Source: Sepiola atlantica (taxonomy: Eukaryota > Mollusca > Cephalopoda > Sepiida > Sepiolidae). From it: DNA of 64,000 nt. The translations under genes and the position numbers were made by a program. Numbering within the stretch: the first letter of the stretch is position 1; each line of letters opens with the position of its first letter. Location: assembly GCA_963556195.1 (NCBI GenBank), contig OY744522.1, positions 36,316,983 to 36,380,982 on the forward strand, written 5' to 3'. Positions 1 through 10,989 of the stretch are shown piece by piece. The notes beneath the pieces were generated by a model. It was not told the origin of the DNA, searched no databases, and was given only the letters and a program-made list of their open reading frames with translations.

Positions 1-395
1 ACCAATGAAATCGCTTAACATAGAGATACATTTCTGTTGAACTACTTGTTCGTTCTCGCAAAAAGTGAGAGAATTACCACAGCGAGGAAGAAACGCCTTC
101 TCATCCTCCTCCAACTCACAAATCCCATCCATACACTGTGGAGGTCCCCAGATGCCGTAGAGCTTTCTACTCCAAAAGCTTCTCTCCTCATGCTGCTGGA
201 CTCTGGAACTCTCTCCCTGCTTCCTGCTTTCCTGACGCTACTGACATACAGAAATTTAAAATTAACGTAAACAGACATCTCGCTGCGCGGTGCCTAATTT
301 AGGTTGAATCCCCCCCCGTTTTTCTTTCTCAGTAGCCCCTTACACCTACAGTGGCAGCCTGCTTTGTTTGGGGTAAACTATGATAAAAAAATTTT
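1..395 (+). mobile_element. 5'-truncated CR1/Jockey-type LINE, 3' end (copy 1)
   Basis: The sequence from about 120 to 390 closely matches two other segments in the window (10990-11345 and 25010-25262). In the better copy it encodes the C-terminal tail of a LINE reverse transcriptase, with the motif FFPRAAGLWNSLPA followed by a lysine/asparagine-rich end and a short 3' UTR. Here the frame is disturbed, so the peptide is only readable in pieces. The 3' end is an A-rich then T-rich run near 380-400. This is a dead 5'-truncated insertion. Clade assignment rests on the R-x-F-F-P-R...LWNSLP signature and is tentative. Confidence 0.6.
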
Positions 396-691
396 TTTTT
401 AAAAGATAGAACTTATTCGAACGTTTGACGTCAACCCTTTTCGTAACAATTATTTCCTTGAATTTAACTCTGTTCCAGTCCTGCCAAAATAAAGTTTTTG
501 TTATGTAACCCCAAAATATTCCTCCTGCAATCTCTAATTCCTTCCAAAAAAAAAGCCTCCTTCAACAGCTTCACCGACTCCGTCTTTGTAAGATGGAGTC
601 GGTGAAACCTTATTCACTTCAAGAGAAGTATATTTAGGTTGGTTCTTTTCAAGATGGCTTTTCCAACCGATAATATCACAACATAACAATT

Positions 692-1222
692 GTATATCCC
701 AAAGACTCAAGTCTCACTTCTACTACTGAGAAATAGTATGAGAAAGGGAGATAGTTTGAATATGATTGGATGCCCCAAAGACTCAAGTCTCACTTCTACT
801 ACTGAGAAATATTATGAGAAAGGGAGATAGTTTAAATATGATTGGATGCCCCAAAGACTCTAGTATAAGCCCTAGTACTGAGAAATATTATGAGAAAGGG
901 AGATAATTTGAATATGATTGGATGCCCCAAAGACGCAAGTATAAGTCCTAGTACTGAGAAATATTATGAGAAAGGGAGATAGTTTGAATATGATTCGATG
1001 CCCCAAAGACGCAAGTATAAGTCCTAGTACTGAGAAATATTATGAGAAAGGGAGATAGTTTGAATATGATTGGATGCCCCAAAGGCTCAAGTATAAGTCT
1101 TAGTACTGAGAAATATTATGAGAAAGGGAGATAGTTTGAATATGATTGTATTCCCCAAAGACTCAAGTATAAGTCCTAGTACTGAGAAATATTATGAGAT
1201 AGTTTGAATATGATCGGATGGC
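692..1222 (+). repeat. 76-bp tandem repeat, about seven copies
   Basis: The phrase CCCCAAAG recurs with spacing of exactly 76 bp (AAAG at 701, 777, 853, 929, 1005, 1081 and 1157). Each unit continues with a CTCAAGT-like segment, TACTGAGAAATA and GAGAAAGGGAGATAGTTTGA. The first two units carry TCTCACTTCTACTACTG where later ones have TATAAGTCCTAGTACTG, so there are two subtypes. The last copy is truncated. No coding potential is seen. Confidence 0.9.
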
Positions 1223-1535
1223 TCCCTCTACCTCAATCTGGATAACCGGGAAGGAGGGGGGGGGGGCTACTGCGAGGGAGTTAAAGATTATAAATTTACC
1301 AAAACTTATTTCAATTGATGTATACTTTACTTACTCCTTCTCCCACCCAATCAATCCTTGGGCCCCACTCTAAAAATTGAAAATTAAAAAATGTAAAAAA
1401 ATAACAATATAAAAAAAACTGGGGCAGGAGGACATAGGGTTTTTCATTCAATCCCGAGATAGACCGGCTCTTCCCCTTCCTTATCACCAACTAGCAGTCC
1501 GTTATACGTTTAAGTCGTAACAGAATTAAACGTAT
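1223..1535. other. Non-coding spacer
   Basis: AT-rich sequence with a G-run near 1255-1267 and C-rich patches. I see no gene or repeat structure here. Confidence 0.5.
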
Positions 1536-2200
1536 TATTGTAAATTAACACCCTCAGCTACCCCATCCCCCAACAAAAATGAAATTTTTCTTTTTTAGGC
1601 GATTACGTGTGAACATTATTGTAGAATTTAGAGTGGGGGATTAGTTTCGTATATAAATTTAACAAAAAATGATCTTTATTTCTGAGCCATTCCAACTTTT
1701 TAGGGCAGAGAGAAAAGAAAACTAAATAAAACAAAACAATTATTTTAGAATTTAAAGTTGGGGATCAGTTTCTCATATAAATTTAACGCAAAATGATTCC
1801 CCCATTTCCAGACTATTCTAGCGTTTTAGGGCAGTAAGCAAAAAAAAAAAAATACTATGGGAGATAAATTCTGTGTGTGTTTTTTTTTTAGGGGGGGGTC
1901 TACTTTTTTAGGCGATTACGTGTGGTTTTACAAACTTGCCAGTCGAACTTACAGTTAGTGATAAAGAAATTTAGTGACTTGCCCTAAAAAGTTAGAATGG
2001 TCCGAAAATTTTACGTTAAATTTATATACTAAAGTAATCCCTCACTCGAAATTCTAAAATAATTGTTACTTTTTTTTTCTTTCGAACAAGCTTTTCAGGA
2101 TGTTCACACGTAATCACCTAAAAAAGTAGAATCTCATTTTTCTTTATTCTTGGGGGGGGGGAGTGATTTGGTCGAGGGTGTTAATCTACAAATTTACCGA
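1536..2200. mobile_element. Foldback/TIR element, family A copy 1
   Basis: The left part reads TTAACACCCTC then TTTTTTAGGCGATTACGTGTGAACA. The right part is its inverted counterpart, TGTTCACACGTAATCACCTA, then GGGTGTTAATCTACAAATTTACC. The interior also shows inverted blocks: a GAATTTAGAGTGGGG / TATAAATTTAACG module on one side and its complement near 2000-2060. The same arms occur at 6105-6665 and 40376-41427. No transposase ORF is present, so this is a non-autonomous inverted-repeat element. The superfamily cannot be assigned from the ends. Confidence 0.65.
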
Positions 2201-2845
2201 ATTAAATAGATTCCCCATTAAATCAACCGTAAAATGATTCAAATAATTTTTTAAATAAATATTTTTTCCTGTAGGATTTTTATTGTTAGTTCGTTTTAAA
2301 CTATGGAAGCCTATAACATCAATCGTGAATCCCTACTTTCTTCCTAAAAAACCAAACGAAGAAAAAAAGAAGAAAGAATGGAATGAGTCATAAAACTAAA
2401 CAGCTTGAATTGATCGATAAGACACACGCCCCCTTTTTTTTGGACTGTTTTATCAAGGGCCACTTTCTTAGTGCAACCCCGATTTTATTCTGTCGTAATT
2501 CAGGTGGTTTCTTTTGTGCAAAGAATATCTTCCTTCCTCAAAGAAATCTTGAGTATTTGATGATCGTACCCACCGATCACGGAACGCGCTTTCTGCTTTT
2601 CTTTTTTCGGAAGGAACCTCATTATTACTTTGTGTGCAATTTTGATTTCCACAGAAAAGGTATTTGACTTTTCTTTTGTAACGCAGGTAACATCATCTAT
2701 TTTGTATTTTGATTAGAATTCCTAACATTCTACAATGTTTCGGAATCTTTGAGACGAGGATTGATTTTTTGGACTATGTGGATTATTCGGACTACTATTC
2801 TCATGCTACGGAATTTGTTACATTAATTATTTGTATTATTCGGAC
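2201..2845. other. Spacer with one unrecognised 94-codon ORF
   Basis: An open frame of 94 codons lies at 2383-2667 on the plus strand. It is rich in F, H and C and is unlike any family I recognise. Given the AT-rich repeat context it is most likely a chance ORF. Nothing else is visible. Confidence 0.35.
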
Positions 2846-3266
2846 GGTGCTTCTGCAGTTTCACAATGACATGTTAGGCCTCTCTTAAAAAAGAAAATAG
2901 CTAAAGAAATGTATAAACTTTGTGATGTACTTACGTGGTAGCTGAAAAGAAGACTGTACACCAAAAATTACGCAAATTCATCTAGTATTTATTAAATAAA
3001 AAATTTAAAAAAACAATTTTATCAATATGTCGCCATTTTTCTTATATTTTGACTTTTTCCGAAAGTCATCTCCCTTGCCTACTTAATAAGCTGAAATGTC
3101 TACCGATGCGTACGTAAGATCGTTTCTTTTTCTTATAATTTAATAAATACTGGATGAATTTACGTAATTTTTCCGTACAATCTTATTTTCAAAGTAGGTA
3201 AGTACATGACAAAGTTTATACATTTCTTTAAATATTTTAGTGTTATTGTGAAACTACAGAAGCACC
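2846..3266. mobile_element. Inverted-repeat (MITE-like) element, ~420 bp
   Basis: The left arm starts GGTGCTTCTGCAGTTTCACA and contains AAAGAAATGTATAAACTTTG. The right arm is the reverse complement, ending TGTGAAACTACAGAAGCACC. Arms are about 130-150 bp and slightly diverged, separated by a ~140-bp AT-rich spacer. There is no ORF. The small hairpin at 3315 starts with a related GGTGCTT sequence, so both may share an end. Confidence 0.7.
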
Positions 3267-3314
3267 AATTTTTTTTTTACTTAAACATGTTTTAGTAAAG
3301 AAAAAAAAAATAAC

Positions 3315-3394
3315 GGTGCTTTTACAGATTAGGACCCACGCTCACTTTAATCCCGTCGTTAGTGTTAGCATGGGTCCTAATCTGTGTAAGTACC
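3315..3394. repeat. Short inverted repeat (hairpin)
   Basis: ACAGATTAGGACCCA and its complement TGGGTCCTAATCTGT lie about 30 bp apart. With flanking imperfect pairing (GGTGCTTTT / GTAAGTACC) the arms reach about 24 bp. This could form a stable stem-loop; no function is implied. Confidence 0.75.
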
Positions 3395-3423
3395 AAAATA
3401 ACATTAAAAACAACAATCTACCC

Positions 3424-3694
3424 CGGTGGATTAAATGAAAGTTGGAAATTCGGTATACGTTTCCAAGTTCGACTAGAAAGTTCACAAGTTGAAAGGAAGC
3501 AGGAGGTTACATCGGCCGAAATGTGAATATAAGAACCAAGATAAGAATAGTATGTATTCTTTGGATTACGCGAACTACTGTTCTCGTCTTGGATGTTATT
3601 CTCACAACGTTTCGGCCGATGTAACCTTCTTCAAGTGCATATTGTCTAACTCGGGAATCTGTACGGAATTTTGAACGGAACCATTTATTTAAGG
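3424..3694. mobile_element. Two SINE 3' regions in head-to-head inversion
   Basis: The left half carries GGAGGTTACATCGGCCGAAA and the right half carries the complement TTTCGGCCGATGTAACC. Both continue outward into GACTAGAAAGTTCACAAGTTG-like and CGGAATCTG-like sequence that matches 40650-40800 in direct orientation. The structure is therefore an almost complete foldback of one repeat family, with arms of about 120-130 bp and a small loop near 3553-3575. The ORFs here on both strands are by-products of the palindrome. Confidence 0.7.
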
Positions 3695-3907
3695 AGAGTA
3701 GAAAGTGGACGTTGGGTTTACTTTCGGCAGCCTCGCAACTCTCGCTTCCTTTATTTTGTCTTTTAGTCCTCAAATTCCATGAGTGATGTTTCTGACAAAG
3801 GGGAAATAATTGCTGTTTTCTGGGTCGGAATCTATCCACCTAACACTTATCGTTGGCTAGTTTTTGACCTTGAAGTAGTATTTATCTACAATAATACCTT
3901 CATGGGT

Positions 3908-4572
3908 AATAGTCGAGTATGGCGTTCCCCAACATAATGAAATAAACTATGTATAGGCGATGTTTTATGTTGTTTTTGTTTTTTTAAATAATAAATGAGG
4001 AACCATTTCGAGTAAAAATCTATTTATTATTACCCATAATCGGAAGAAAAACATGTTTGAAATGTGTAACTATGCTACAAGAATTGAGTCTGAAACAGCT
4101 ACAAAATCATCGCGAACAGACCGGAAGTAGGGCCTAACGAAAAACGGAATGGAAGTACGAAACGAAACCAACATTATTTTTATAATTGACTTTACGATGA
4201 AAACAATAAAAGGTGAAAGACATTAATTTTTGTATTTTTATTGAAATAACACAAGTTGTGAAATCAAGAAACTTCTCAAATAAATTTTTTTTATAATTCA
4301 CTACAGAAGTTTGTTTCAGTACTCCATGCTTCACAATCCACGTTTTTATATGCTTGGTGCCGACATTGCCTGTTTTAGACGAAAAATGTATTAACACGTC
4401 TTCTTTCCCCTTTTTACAACTTAAAAACGTTCCTCATTTAATATTATTATTATTTAAAAAAGAAAAAACGACATAAAACCATTTTCATCGCCTCTATATA
4501 ATTTTTTTTATTTATTTATTTAAAAAATTTTTTTTATCTCATTATGTTGGGGAACGCCATACTCGACTATTG
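3908..4572. mobile_element. Non-autonomous TIR element, ~665 bp
   Basis: Termini are ATAGTCGAGTATGGCGTTCC at the left and GGAACGCCATACTCGACTAT at the right, exact inverses that extend through CCAACATAATGA. Imperfect inverted pairing continues for at least 110 bp (AGGCGATG...TTTTATGT and AAATGAGGAAC on both sides). There is no transposase. A clear target duplication is not visible at the ends. The 87-codon minus-strand ORF inside is not recognisable. Confidence 0.75.
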
Positions 4573-4604
4573 CCCCCTTTGTCTTTTTACCGACAACGTT
4601 TGCA

Positions 4605-4702
4605 GGCTGTTTATATGTAATCGCCTAAAAAGTAGAATATTATCTGTGTGCGTGTGTAAGGGGTAGCGGAGTTTGTTAATCTACAATAATACCAAAACTT
4701 AT
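4605..4702. mobile_element. Single end of the foldback A family
   Basis: TATATGTAATCGCCTAAAAAGTAGAAT followed by GTTAATCTACAATAATACC matches the right arm of the elements at 1536-2200 and 6105-6665. No matching left arm lies nearby, so this is a truncated copy or solo end. Confidence 0.5.
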
Positions 4703-5249
4703 TTTAAATGAAAATTTTCGATTCTTTTGTAAATACTTTGCTATTTATCTTATATTAGAAGCATTTTGGCCGTTTTAAAAGCTTTCATATGTCATTATTA
4801 TAACAATTTCTTTGTGGGCGTGGGAAATTTGAATTTTGAAACCTTAAACTGTCAATTTGAAAGTAATCTCTGGCTAGAATGAAAGTTTATAGGCCAAAGT
4901 CAAGTTTATTTGCGCTCTGCTAGAAAAAAGAGAAGTATATCCCGGAATTGTGAGCGCTAAACGTGTACAACAAAATAAACACTACTCTAAAAAATTGAAC
5001 AGGTAAATTTTTCAACAATATTTTTCAATAATTTGAACTTTTCTTTTTTATTTAGGTAAAAGGTGGTTACTTTTGACGTCGTAACTTATTTTCTAGAAAA
5101 TTAGCAACTTCTACAGAAATTGAACCGAACTATTTTTTTTTTTTTTTAACCCTAACCCAAGTTTTAGGTTTAGTTCGGCAAAAGTCGGTTTGGTTCCGTT
5201 CAAATTCGACAGAAGCACCGAACCTTAATTTAAGTTAATAAATAGTTAA
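4703..5249. other. Non-coding spacer
   Basis: AT-rich sequence without an ORF or a repeat that I can define. It contains a T-run and CCCTAACCC near 5150, too short to be a telomere-type array. Confidence 0.45.
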
Positions 5250-5720
5250 AAACTAATTATTCTTAAAATGGATGTATAATTTGTAATCTTCATGTTGCTA
5301 CCCCCCCCCCCCAAAAAAAAATAACGGGAATTTATAACGAAAGCTAACATAACGAAAAAGGGGTGAAAAGTCAAAACAAATAGCCAACAAATAAATGTTA
5401 CCAAAGGCAAAATAAGCTACTCTTTTACCTCCTGGATAAGTAACTTATTTTAAAGCGATTTCTTTTCGTTCGATTTAAAAGTAGTATCGAGAAGTCACGT
5501 GATCAAATGCGGCCATTTTTTTTGTTTTCCATGACATCTCTTAACTTTTAAATCGAAGTAAAAAAACGCTTTAAAATAAGTTAAGACACAAGTGAACCTA
5601 TCCAGGTAGGTAACATTTATTTGTTACCTATTTGTTTTTTTGTTTTTTTTACCCCTTTTTCGTTCTGTTAGCTGTCGTTATAAATGCCCCCAAAAACTAA
5701 ATGTCATTAAAATCATACAA
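5250..5720. mobile_element. Long inverted repeat element, ~470 bp
   Basis: The left arm contains GGGAATTTATAACG, GCTAACATAACGAAAAAGGGG, AACAAATAAATGTTACC and AACTTATTTTAAAGCG. The right arm contains the complements in reverse order, ending CGTTATAAATGCCCCC. Arms are about 180 bp with moderate divergence. The central loop includes a CACGTGATCAAATGCGGCC segment. There is no ORF. Confidence 0.7.
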
Positions 5721-6104
5721 TAAGTAAATAATAATTAAAAAAAAAATGTTGTTATAGAAATACACAGAGATTCTAATAATTGGATTTTTTAAAATAATTT
5801 TTTTTTTTTTTAGAGAAATAATAAGTTCCCTTTTTTTACAGTGGGACGATTGTGAAGAAACACCGGTCAATTAAGATCGCTTGATGCCCCCCCCCCCCCC
5901 CCTTCACAATAAAAAACAAACAAAAGAAATTTCACGGTTGTCTTTTCTTGCTACCCTTGCGGCCACTATTTGTACGTACAACAAAACTACTGTTAGATGA
6001 ATGGAAAACATAATTTCTGCACGTTCAACATTTATGGTGGGTGGGTGGGAGTTGTTTAGGATAAATATGTGATTTTGAGTAAAAAAAGTCGGTAGTAATT
6101 TTAG
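5721..6104. other. Non-coding spacer with homopolymer runs
   Basis: AT-rich sequence with a long C-run near 5887-5902 and several A/T tracts. No gene is seen. Confidence 0.5.
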
Positions 6105-6665
6105 TAAATTGGTAAAGTACCCCCCCCCCCCCCCAATGAGATTCTACTTTTTTTTAAAGCGATTACGGGTGAACAGTAACACACTGAAAAAACTTGGCTG
6201 AAAGAAGAAAAAGAAATAATTAAAAAAAACAACAAAAATAAACAAAACAATTAATTTATAATTTAGAGTGCAGTATCTGTTTCGTACATAAACTTAACGT
6301 AAAATTTCCGCATTATTCTAGCTTTTTAAAGTAGTTAACCAAATTTATTTTTACTCCTAACCCTAAGTTCGAGTGGTAAGGTCGTAAAACCACACGTAAT
6401 AAATAGCCTAAAAAAAGTAGACCCCCCCCCCCAAAAAAAAAGAAACCTCACATGATTTATCGCCCATAGCAAAAAAAATATGCTAAACTTATTCCCCACT
6501 CCAAATTCTAAAAAACTGTTTTTTTTTTGTTGTATATAGTTTCCGCTAAGTTTTTCAGAGTGTTCACACGTAGTCGCCTGGACAAAGTAGAATCTCAGTT
6601 ATTTTTTTTGGGGGGGGGGGATGAGGGGGGGATTTAGTGGAAGGTGTTAATCTACAATAATACCG
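6105..6665. mobile_element. Foldback/TIR element, family A copy 2
   Basis: The left arm is a C-run followed by AATGAGATTCTACTTTTTTT and GCGATTACGGGTGAACA. The right arm is TGTTCACACGTAGTCGCC, AAGTAGAATCTCAG, then a G-run and GGTGTTAATCTAC. The interior repeats the AATTTAGAGTG and TAAACTTAACGTAAAAT modules in inverted form. It is non-autonomous. The C/G runs just outside the conserved arm are shared with the other family members. Confidence 0.7.
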
Positions 6666-6905
6666 TAGTTTTAATATTTTGATTTAGTAATTATCTTCGA
6701 AATATCTAGAAAGTATCTTTCAAGAAATTTAAAAAAACATGTAAAAAACGGTAAAATTTACATTTAATACCTTTTTTGTCATCTTATATTATTGTTCCTT
6801 TTTTTGTATATAATTGTTTTCAGTTACCGTCTAAAAATATTTCCCATGCGTAATAATAATTTTGTTTGGTTCCAGATTAACATTTAAATGTTTAGCTGTA
6901 ATCAC

Positions 6906-6958
6906 TGAATAAATGAGATACATCAACTAAAGGGATATATATATATATATATATATAC
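6906..6958. repeat. Direct repeat plus (AT)n microsatellite
   Basis: GAATAAATGAGATACATCAA followed by CTAAAGGGATATATAT. The same stretch, with two or three changes, recurs at 9716-9757. The tail here is an (AT)n run. The two copies could mark a shared repeat end or flank an insertion. Confidence 0.65.
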
Positions 6959-6959
6959 T

Positions 6960-7200
6960 AGCAGGGGTACCCGGCGTTGCCCGGGGCTCTCCCTCCCCCT
7001 CTACGCAAGCAAAATAGGATATTGAGCATTTTTCTCCCGGACAACGCCGAGTATTTAGAAAATCAAGAAGGCCTCCAGAGCACTACTAAAATCACTCTTA
7101 CCGACCCCCCACCCTCCTTTTCATCTGCACAATAGTCCGAAGAGAAACATTACAGTAGCTCTATCTAGGACATTTAGCACTTTTCTCCCGGACAACGCCA
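6960..7200 (-). repeat. Satellite-type unit, single copy, with GGCGTTGCCCGG end
   Basis: The segment starts GGGGTACCCGGCGTTGCCCG and then contains TTTCTCCCGGACAACGCC twice, about 150 bp apart (7033 and 7181). Read on the minus strand this matches the satellite at 63060-64000, including the CTACTGTA and TAGATAGAGC-like phrases. It is therefore one monomer of that family in opposite orientation, joined directly to the minisatellite that follows. Confidence 0.75.
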
Positions 7201-7780
7201 AAGCCTCTGGGTCCTATATTGAAGAAGCACCCCCCCCACCCGGGGCTGGGTCCTATTCTGTAGAAGAACCCCCGGTGCTGGGTCCTATACTGTAGAAGCG
7301 CCCCGGTAGCTATACTGCAGAAGCCCCCCCCCGTCCATGTACTGCAGAAGCCTCCTGGTCCTATACTGTAGAAGCACCCCAGGGGCTGGGTCCTATACTG
7401 TAGAAGCACCCCGGTCCCTATACTGCAGAAGCACCCATGGTCCATATACTGCAGAAGCACACCCGGTCTCTATACTGCAGAAGCCTCTGGCTCCTATATT
7501 GTAGAAGCACCCCCGGTGCCTATACTGCAGAAGCCTCCGGGTCCTGTATTGTAGAAGCACCACTGGTCCCTATTCTGCAGAAGCACCCATGGTCCTATAT
7601 TATAGAAGCACCCCCCCGGTGCTGGGTCATATACTGTAGAAGCACCAATGGTCCCTATACTGCATAAGCACCAATGGTCCCTATTCTGCAGAAGCATCCG
7701 GGCTCTATATTGTAGAAGCACCCCTGGTGCTGGGTCCTATACTGTAGAAACACCCCTGGGTCCTATACAATTGAAAGCAC
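7201..7780 (+). repeat. ~28-bp minisatellite
   Basis: About twenty degenerate copies of GGTCCTATACTGTAGAAGCA plus CCCC or CC-GGT linkers, with a common GCAGAAG variant. Unit lengths vary because of C-run slippage. Open frames of 73-99 codons on both strands are repeat artefacts. The array starts immediately after the GGACAACGCC end of the preceding satellite unit. Confidence 0.85.
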
Positions 7781-9715
7781 ATAAATATGAAAAAATAGAT
7801 TATATGATTGAAAAATTGAACAAGAATATCTGTGTTATGTTGCCAAAGGCAAAATGTCTCTTTTTCTGAAAAGGATGCAAACATGTCACTATCTGAAGTA
7901 CAAAGAGAAAAATGTTCATTTGTTCAAAGGTGAGAAATGTTCTGTTATACTTCAAGAAAATGTCGCAATTGGCGTAGTGAAGTTGGAGGATATAGATGGA
8001 CGAGAGCTTTGACTTTTTCAGGAAGGAGTTAAATAACTTCCGAGTTTATTACATGTCCAAAGAAAACAAGACTTGTGGTACAAAAAGTACATTCAACAGG
8101 GTCCATCCCAACATGATAACGCTGCAAACATTCAAGAAGAATGTGGAGATGTTTTAAAATGTTCCTCAGGTGAGGTGCTAGCTATGATAACGTCGTCTAT
8201 ATAATTTTGAAATGCATAGTAGAATGAGAAGGTTTGTTTATCTCAATATTCAAGTTCATTAGGTCAACCGCAGAAGCAATAGAAATAATCTGTTCAGAAC
8301 CTTTTCTACCAGATAATGACAGGTTAGTGCTAGAATCCGTAAGTCTTCGTCTACTCAAGTCTGCTATCAAGTAAAAGTGGTGCAAGAAACAGTACCTAAG
8401 ATGGGGTGGTAGGAACAAAAGCAATGATAAAGATCCACATGAAATCTTTGCGTAGTTGCACGGCCAAGGATCATGCAACTTGACTACACGTGAGTACTGA
8501 AGAATGGTTACAAACTTATGTTGAAATCAGTATTCCGTGTGATTATACACTGTAGCGAGCATGAAGCACAATTCATTGTGTGCTGTTGCATGTATGGCGG
8601 AGTAGATGTTGATATCTACTGTTGTGCCTGGGAAATGCATGTGTATATGCACTGTTGCAAGTAAGTGAATGTGATTAATGCATTGTGGCACGTAAGAAAT
8701 GTATGTAAGCGGATATGTACTGTGTAGGAAACGTCCCTATTTCAACAATTTCGCTCTGCCATGAACAGCGAAATGTGACTAAATCTGGAAAATATGTGAC
8801 AATATCGTGTCCTAACTTCAAATAGGCGGCAAAAAATAACGTGAATGAGTAGGCATCACGTGTTGAGATAAGGCAAGAAGTAGTATTAGAAAAACATTGA
8901 ATTAATTGAATTACGAAAAATGGGCGCGCAATATAGCACGTGGCCAGTGAAAAATGGCTAAATTGAAGATAGCATATATATTTGGGAAAAATATGGGGAA
9001 AAATGCCAATGCAGAACAATAATCCTTACAACAGAAGTCTATACCATATCGGATGACTTAGAATTATAGTTATTAAAAAGCAATTAACTTGGGTGTGAGT
9101 CAGCCATTAGGAGTCCTCCACGAAAGGGCAAGATGCATGCCACGTGAGAATATTTAAAAACTGGGCGGAAAAGCATAAGAAAAGGAATATATGTTATTAA
9201 CATTACAATTCTTAAAATCGCAACAGATCTTAATTCAATCGCGATTTATTAGCAATAGAAAATGTATTTTATAACAGAATCAACAAGATTTAATTGCTAT
9301 TCCCTATTTATCTGTCTGAATGAAAACGTTAAAATGCTAGATTTCTCCAACAAAAAAAAAAAAAAATGAACGAAATGCAACGAAAAGACATGGAAGGAAT
9401 GAATAAAACATATGTTAAAATGCGCTTACTGTAATGTTCTGACATAAATCTTTGAGATTGTAACATTGTGTTTCTCATGACAGTTTTTAAGTTTTTAAAC
9501 TGCTGAATGTTGAAAGAATAACTCTGGACGGATTCGTAAGTTGTCGTAACGAGGAAAAAAGAAAATGTCTGATTTTTTTTTTTTTGATAAAGAATTTAAC
9601 TCGGACAAGAATCCCAGAATGAATGAAAATCAAACAGTTTCCCTCTTTTTTCTTTTGAAGAAAGTTGCGTATTTTAAATCACGTCGGCGTCGCCAATTTT
9701 AGGTGGTATGGTAAT
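7781..9715. other. Unrecognised region, possible decayed coding sequence near 7780-8160
   Basis: From about 7780 to 8160 the plus strand shows short in-frame stretches interrupted by stops that could be an old pseudogene, but I recognise no family. Around 8570-8720 degenerate phrases of the type GTATATGCACTGTTGCA repeat every ~45-60 bp. Two minus-strand ORFs of 93 and 114 codons (8197-8478, 8675-9019) resemble no known family. Nothing here is firm. Confidence 0.3.
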
Positions 9716-9757
9716 TGAATAAATGAGATACATCAACTAAAATGATATATATATAGG
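9716..9757. repeat. Second copy of the 6906 direct repeat
   Basis: GAATAAATGAGATACATCAA then CTAAAATGATATATATA matches 6906-6950. It is followed by unrelated sequence. Confidence 0.6.
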
Positions 9758-10440
9758 TTTATTGGCAAGAACAAAGGAATAGGACATTCTTTATACATGC
9801 AGTTGAATATATATTGACAAGGCGAAATAGACTTTTTCATGGAGTTCGTCGATTCTCTGTTATCGGCCTGGCAGAGAACGCAGGATCACATCTTGTCTTG
9901 TTGGGAAACAATCTCGAACTTGTTAATGATGCTGATCACGTGATTTGGATTTGTGCCAAATCACGATTTATTGCGTGAATATCATGCAGAGTGCACTTCC
10001 GATCATTCATGTAAGTGCTACAAATGCAATGAAATTTTAATTAATAAAAATAACCTGAAATAATTATACATCCGTTTTTTAATCTGTTAAAAAAACAAAA
10101 ACGAATTCTTTCCATTAATTCGCAAATTTTATGAAAAGAAAGAAATAGGATAATGATAATAGTAATAAAAATCATGTCTTTGTGAATTATCAGTCTCCAC
10201 TTTTTGAGTTGAAACTGAATTTAAGATCTGGACTCTCAATCCCAATATTCGCGAATGTCGCTCCAACTTAGAGTTGGTGTTAACGAAGAGCATATGTATG
10301 AATGTATAATTCCTTTTTTTTCCTTAAAAATAACTTACTAAAGCATACTCTTTCCACGGAACTTCACCACGTGATTGAGAACACAACTTCCGTCCAAGGG
10401 TCAGTTGTTCCCTTGTGTCAACATGTGTGGATTAGCAGGT
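9758..10440. other. Non-coding spacer
   Basis: AT-rich sequence. No recognisable gene or repeat structure was found. Confidence 0.45.
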
Positions 10441-10464
10441 TGTGCAGAGGCAGCTTTGCGCAGG

Positions 10465-10775
10465 CGTTGTTCATACCAGTTGAGGATCTATCCTCAATAA
10501 TCACTCCAGCAGCGTCTGAGCCATGTTGAAGCTCGCTAGCCTTGTTTCTGTCAGGCTGAGGTATAGTTCTGTGCAATTCTAGCAGGTCCACCCTCCCAGG
10601 CTTTACCTTCTTTTACTTTGAAAAGGGGATAGTTTATTATCAATTGCCTGAGGTGCCCGCACCAGATAATGCCAATGGGGCTGCTCAGCATTTTTTGTGG
10701 GCCAGAGTGCATTTCTATTTGTGTGCTGGCTTTTCAACCCCTATCTTCTGACCTTGTGTCACATTTTCCAGGTTT
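10465..10775 (+). mobile_element. SINE with shared core and tail (copy S1)
   Basis: The 5' part contains ATACCAGTTGAGGAT and ATCCTCAATAATCACTCC. The core is CTAGCAGGTCCACCCTCCCA, then TTGCCTGAGGTGCCCGCACC and GGGGCTGCTCAGCA. The tail is GGGCCAGAGTGCATTT...GTGCTGGCTTTTC and CTTGTGTCACATTTTCC. The same modules in the same order occur at 12007-12305 and in part at 18804 and 38815. No protein is encoded. A pol III head is not convincingly visible, so the true 5' end may lie up to ~70 bp upstream. Confidence 0.65.
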
Positions 10776-10989
10776 TACGGAGTAAAAGGCATTTTCAGGA
10801 ATGTATTTATTTGCAGGAAGTTTTTGCCGTCGCCCCCTACATACAGCGCCTGGTATTCTCTAATGGTCACTCATCTGGTACTAGCCAGACTCAATGTCGC
10901 TTAACTTCAGTGACGTCATTAAAACCAATGTGCCAACGTGATTATGCTGTATTAAAATAAACTACTAAAATAAAATACTTCAATGGATT

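Noticed and set aside
692..1222. Possible regulatory or origin iteron array
   Set aside because: A 76-bp tandem repeat in a eukaryotic repeat context, with no partner gene or other origin features.
8675..9019. 114-codon minus-strand ORF
   Set aside because: No recognisable domain, and the surrounding sequence looks like decayed repeat.
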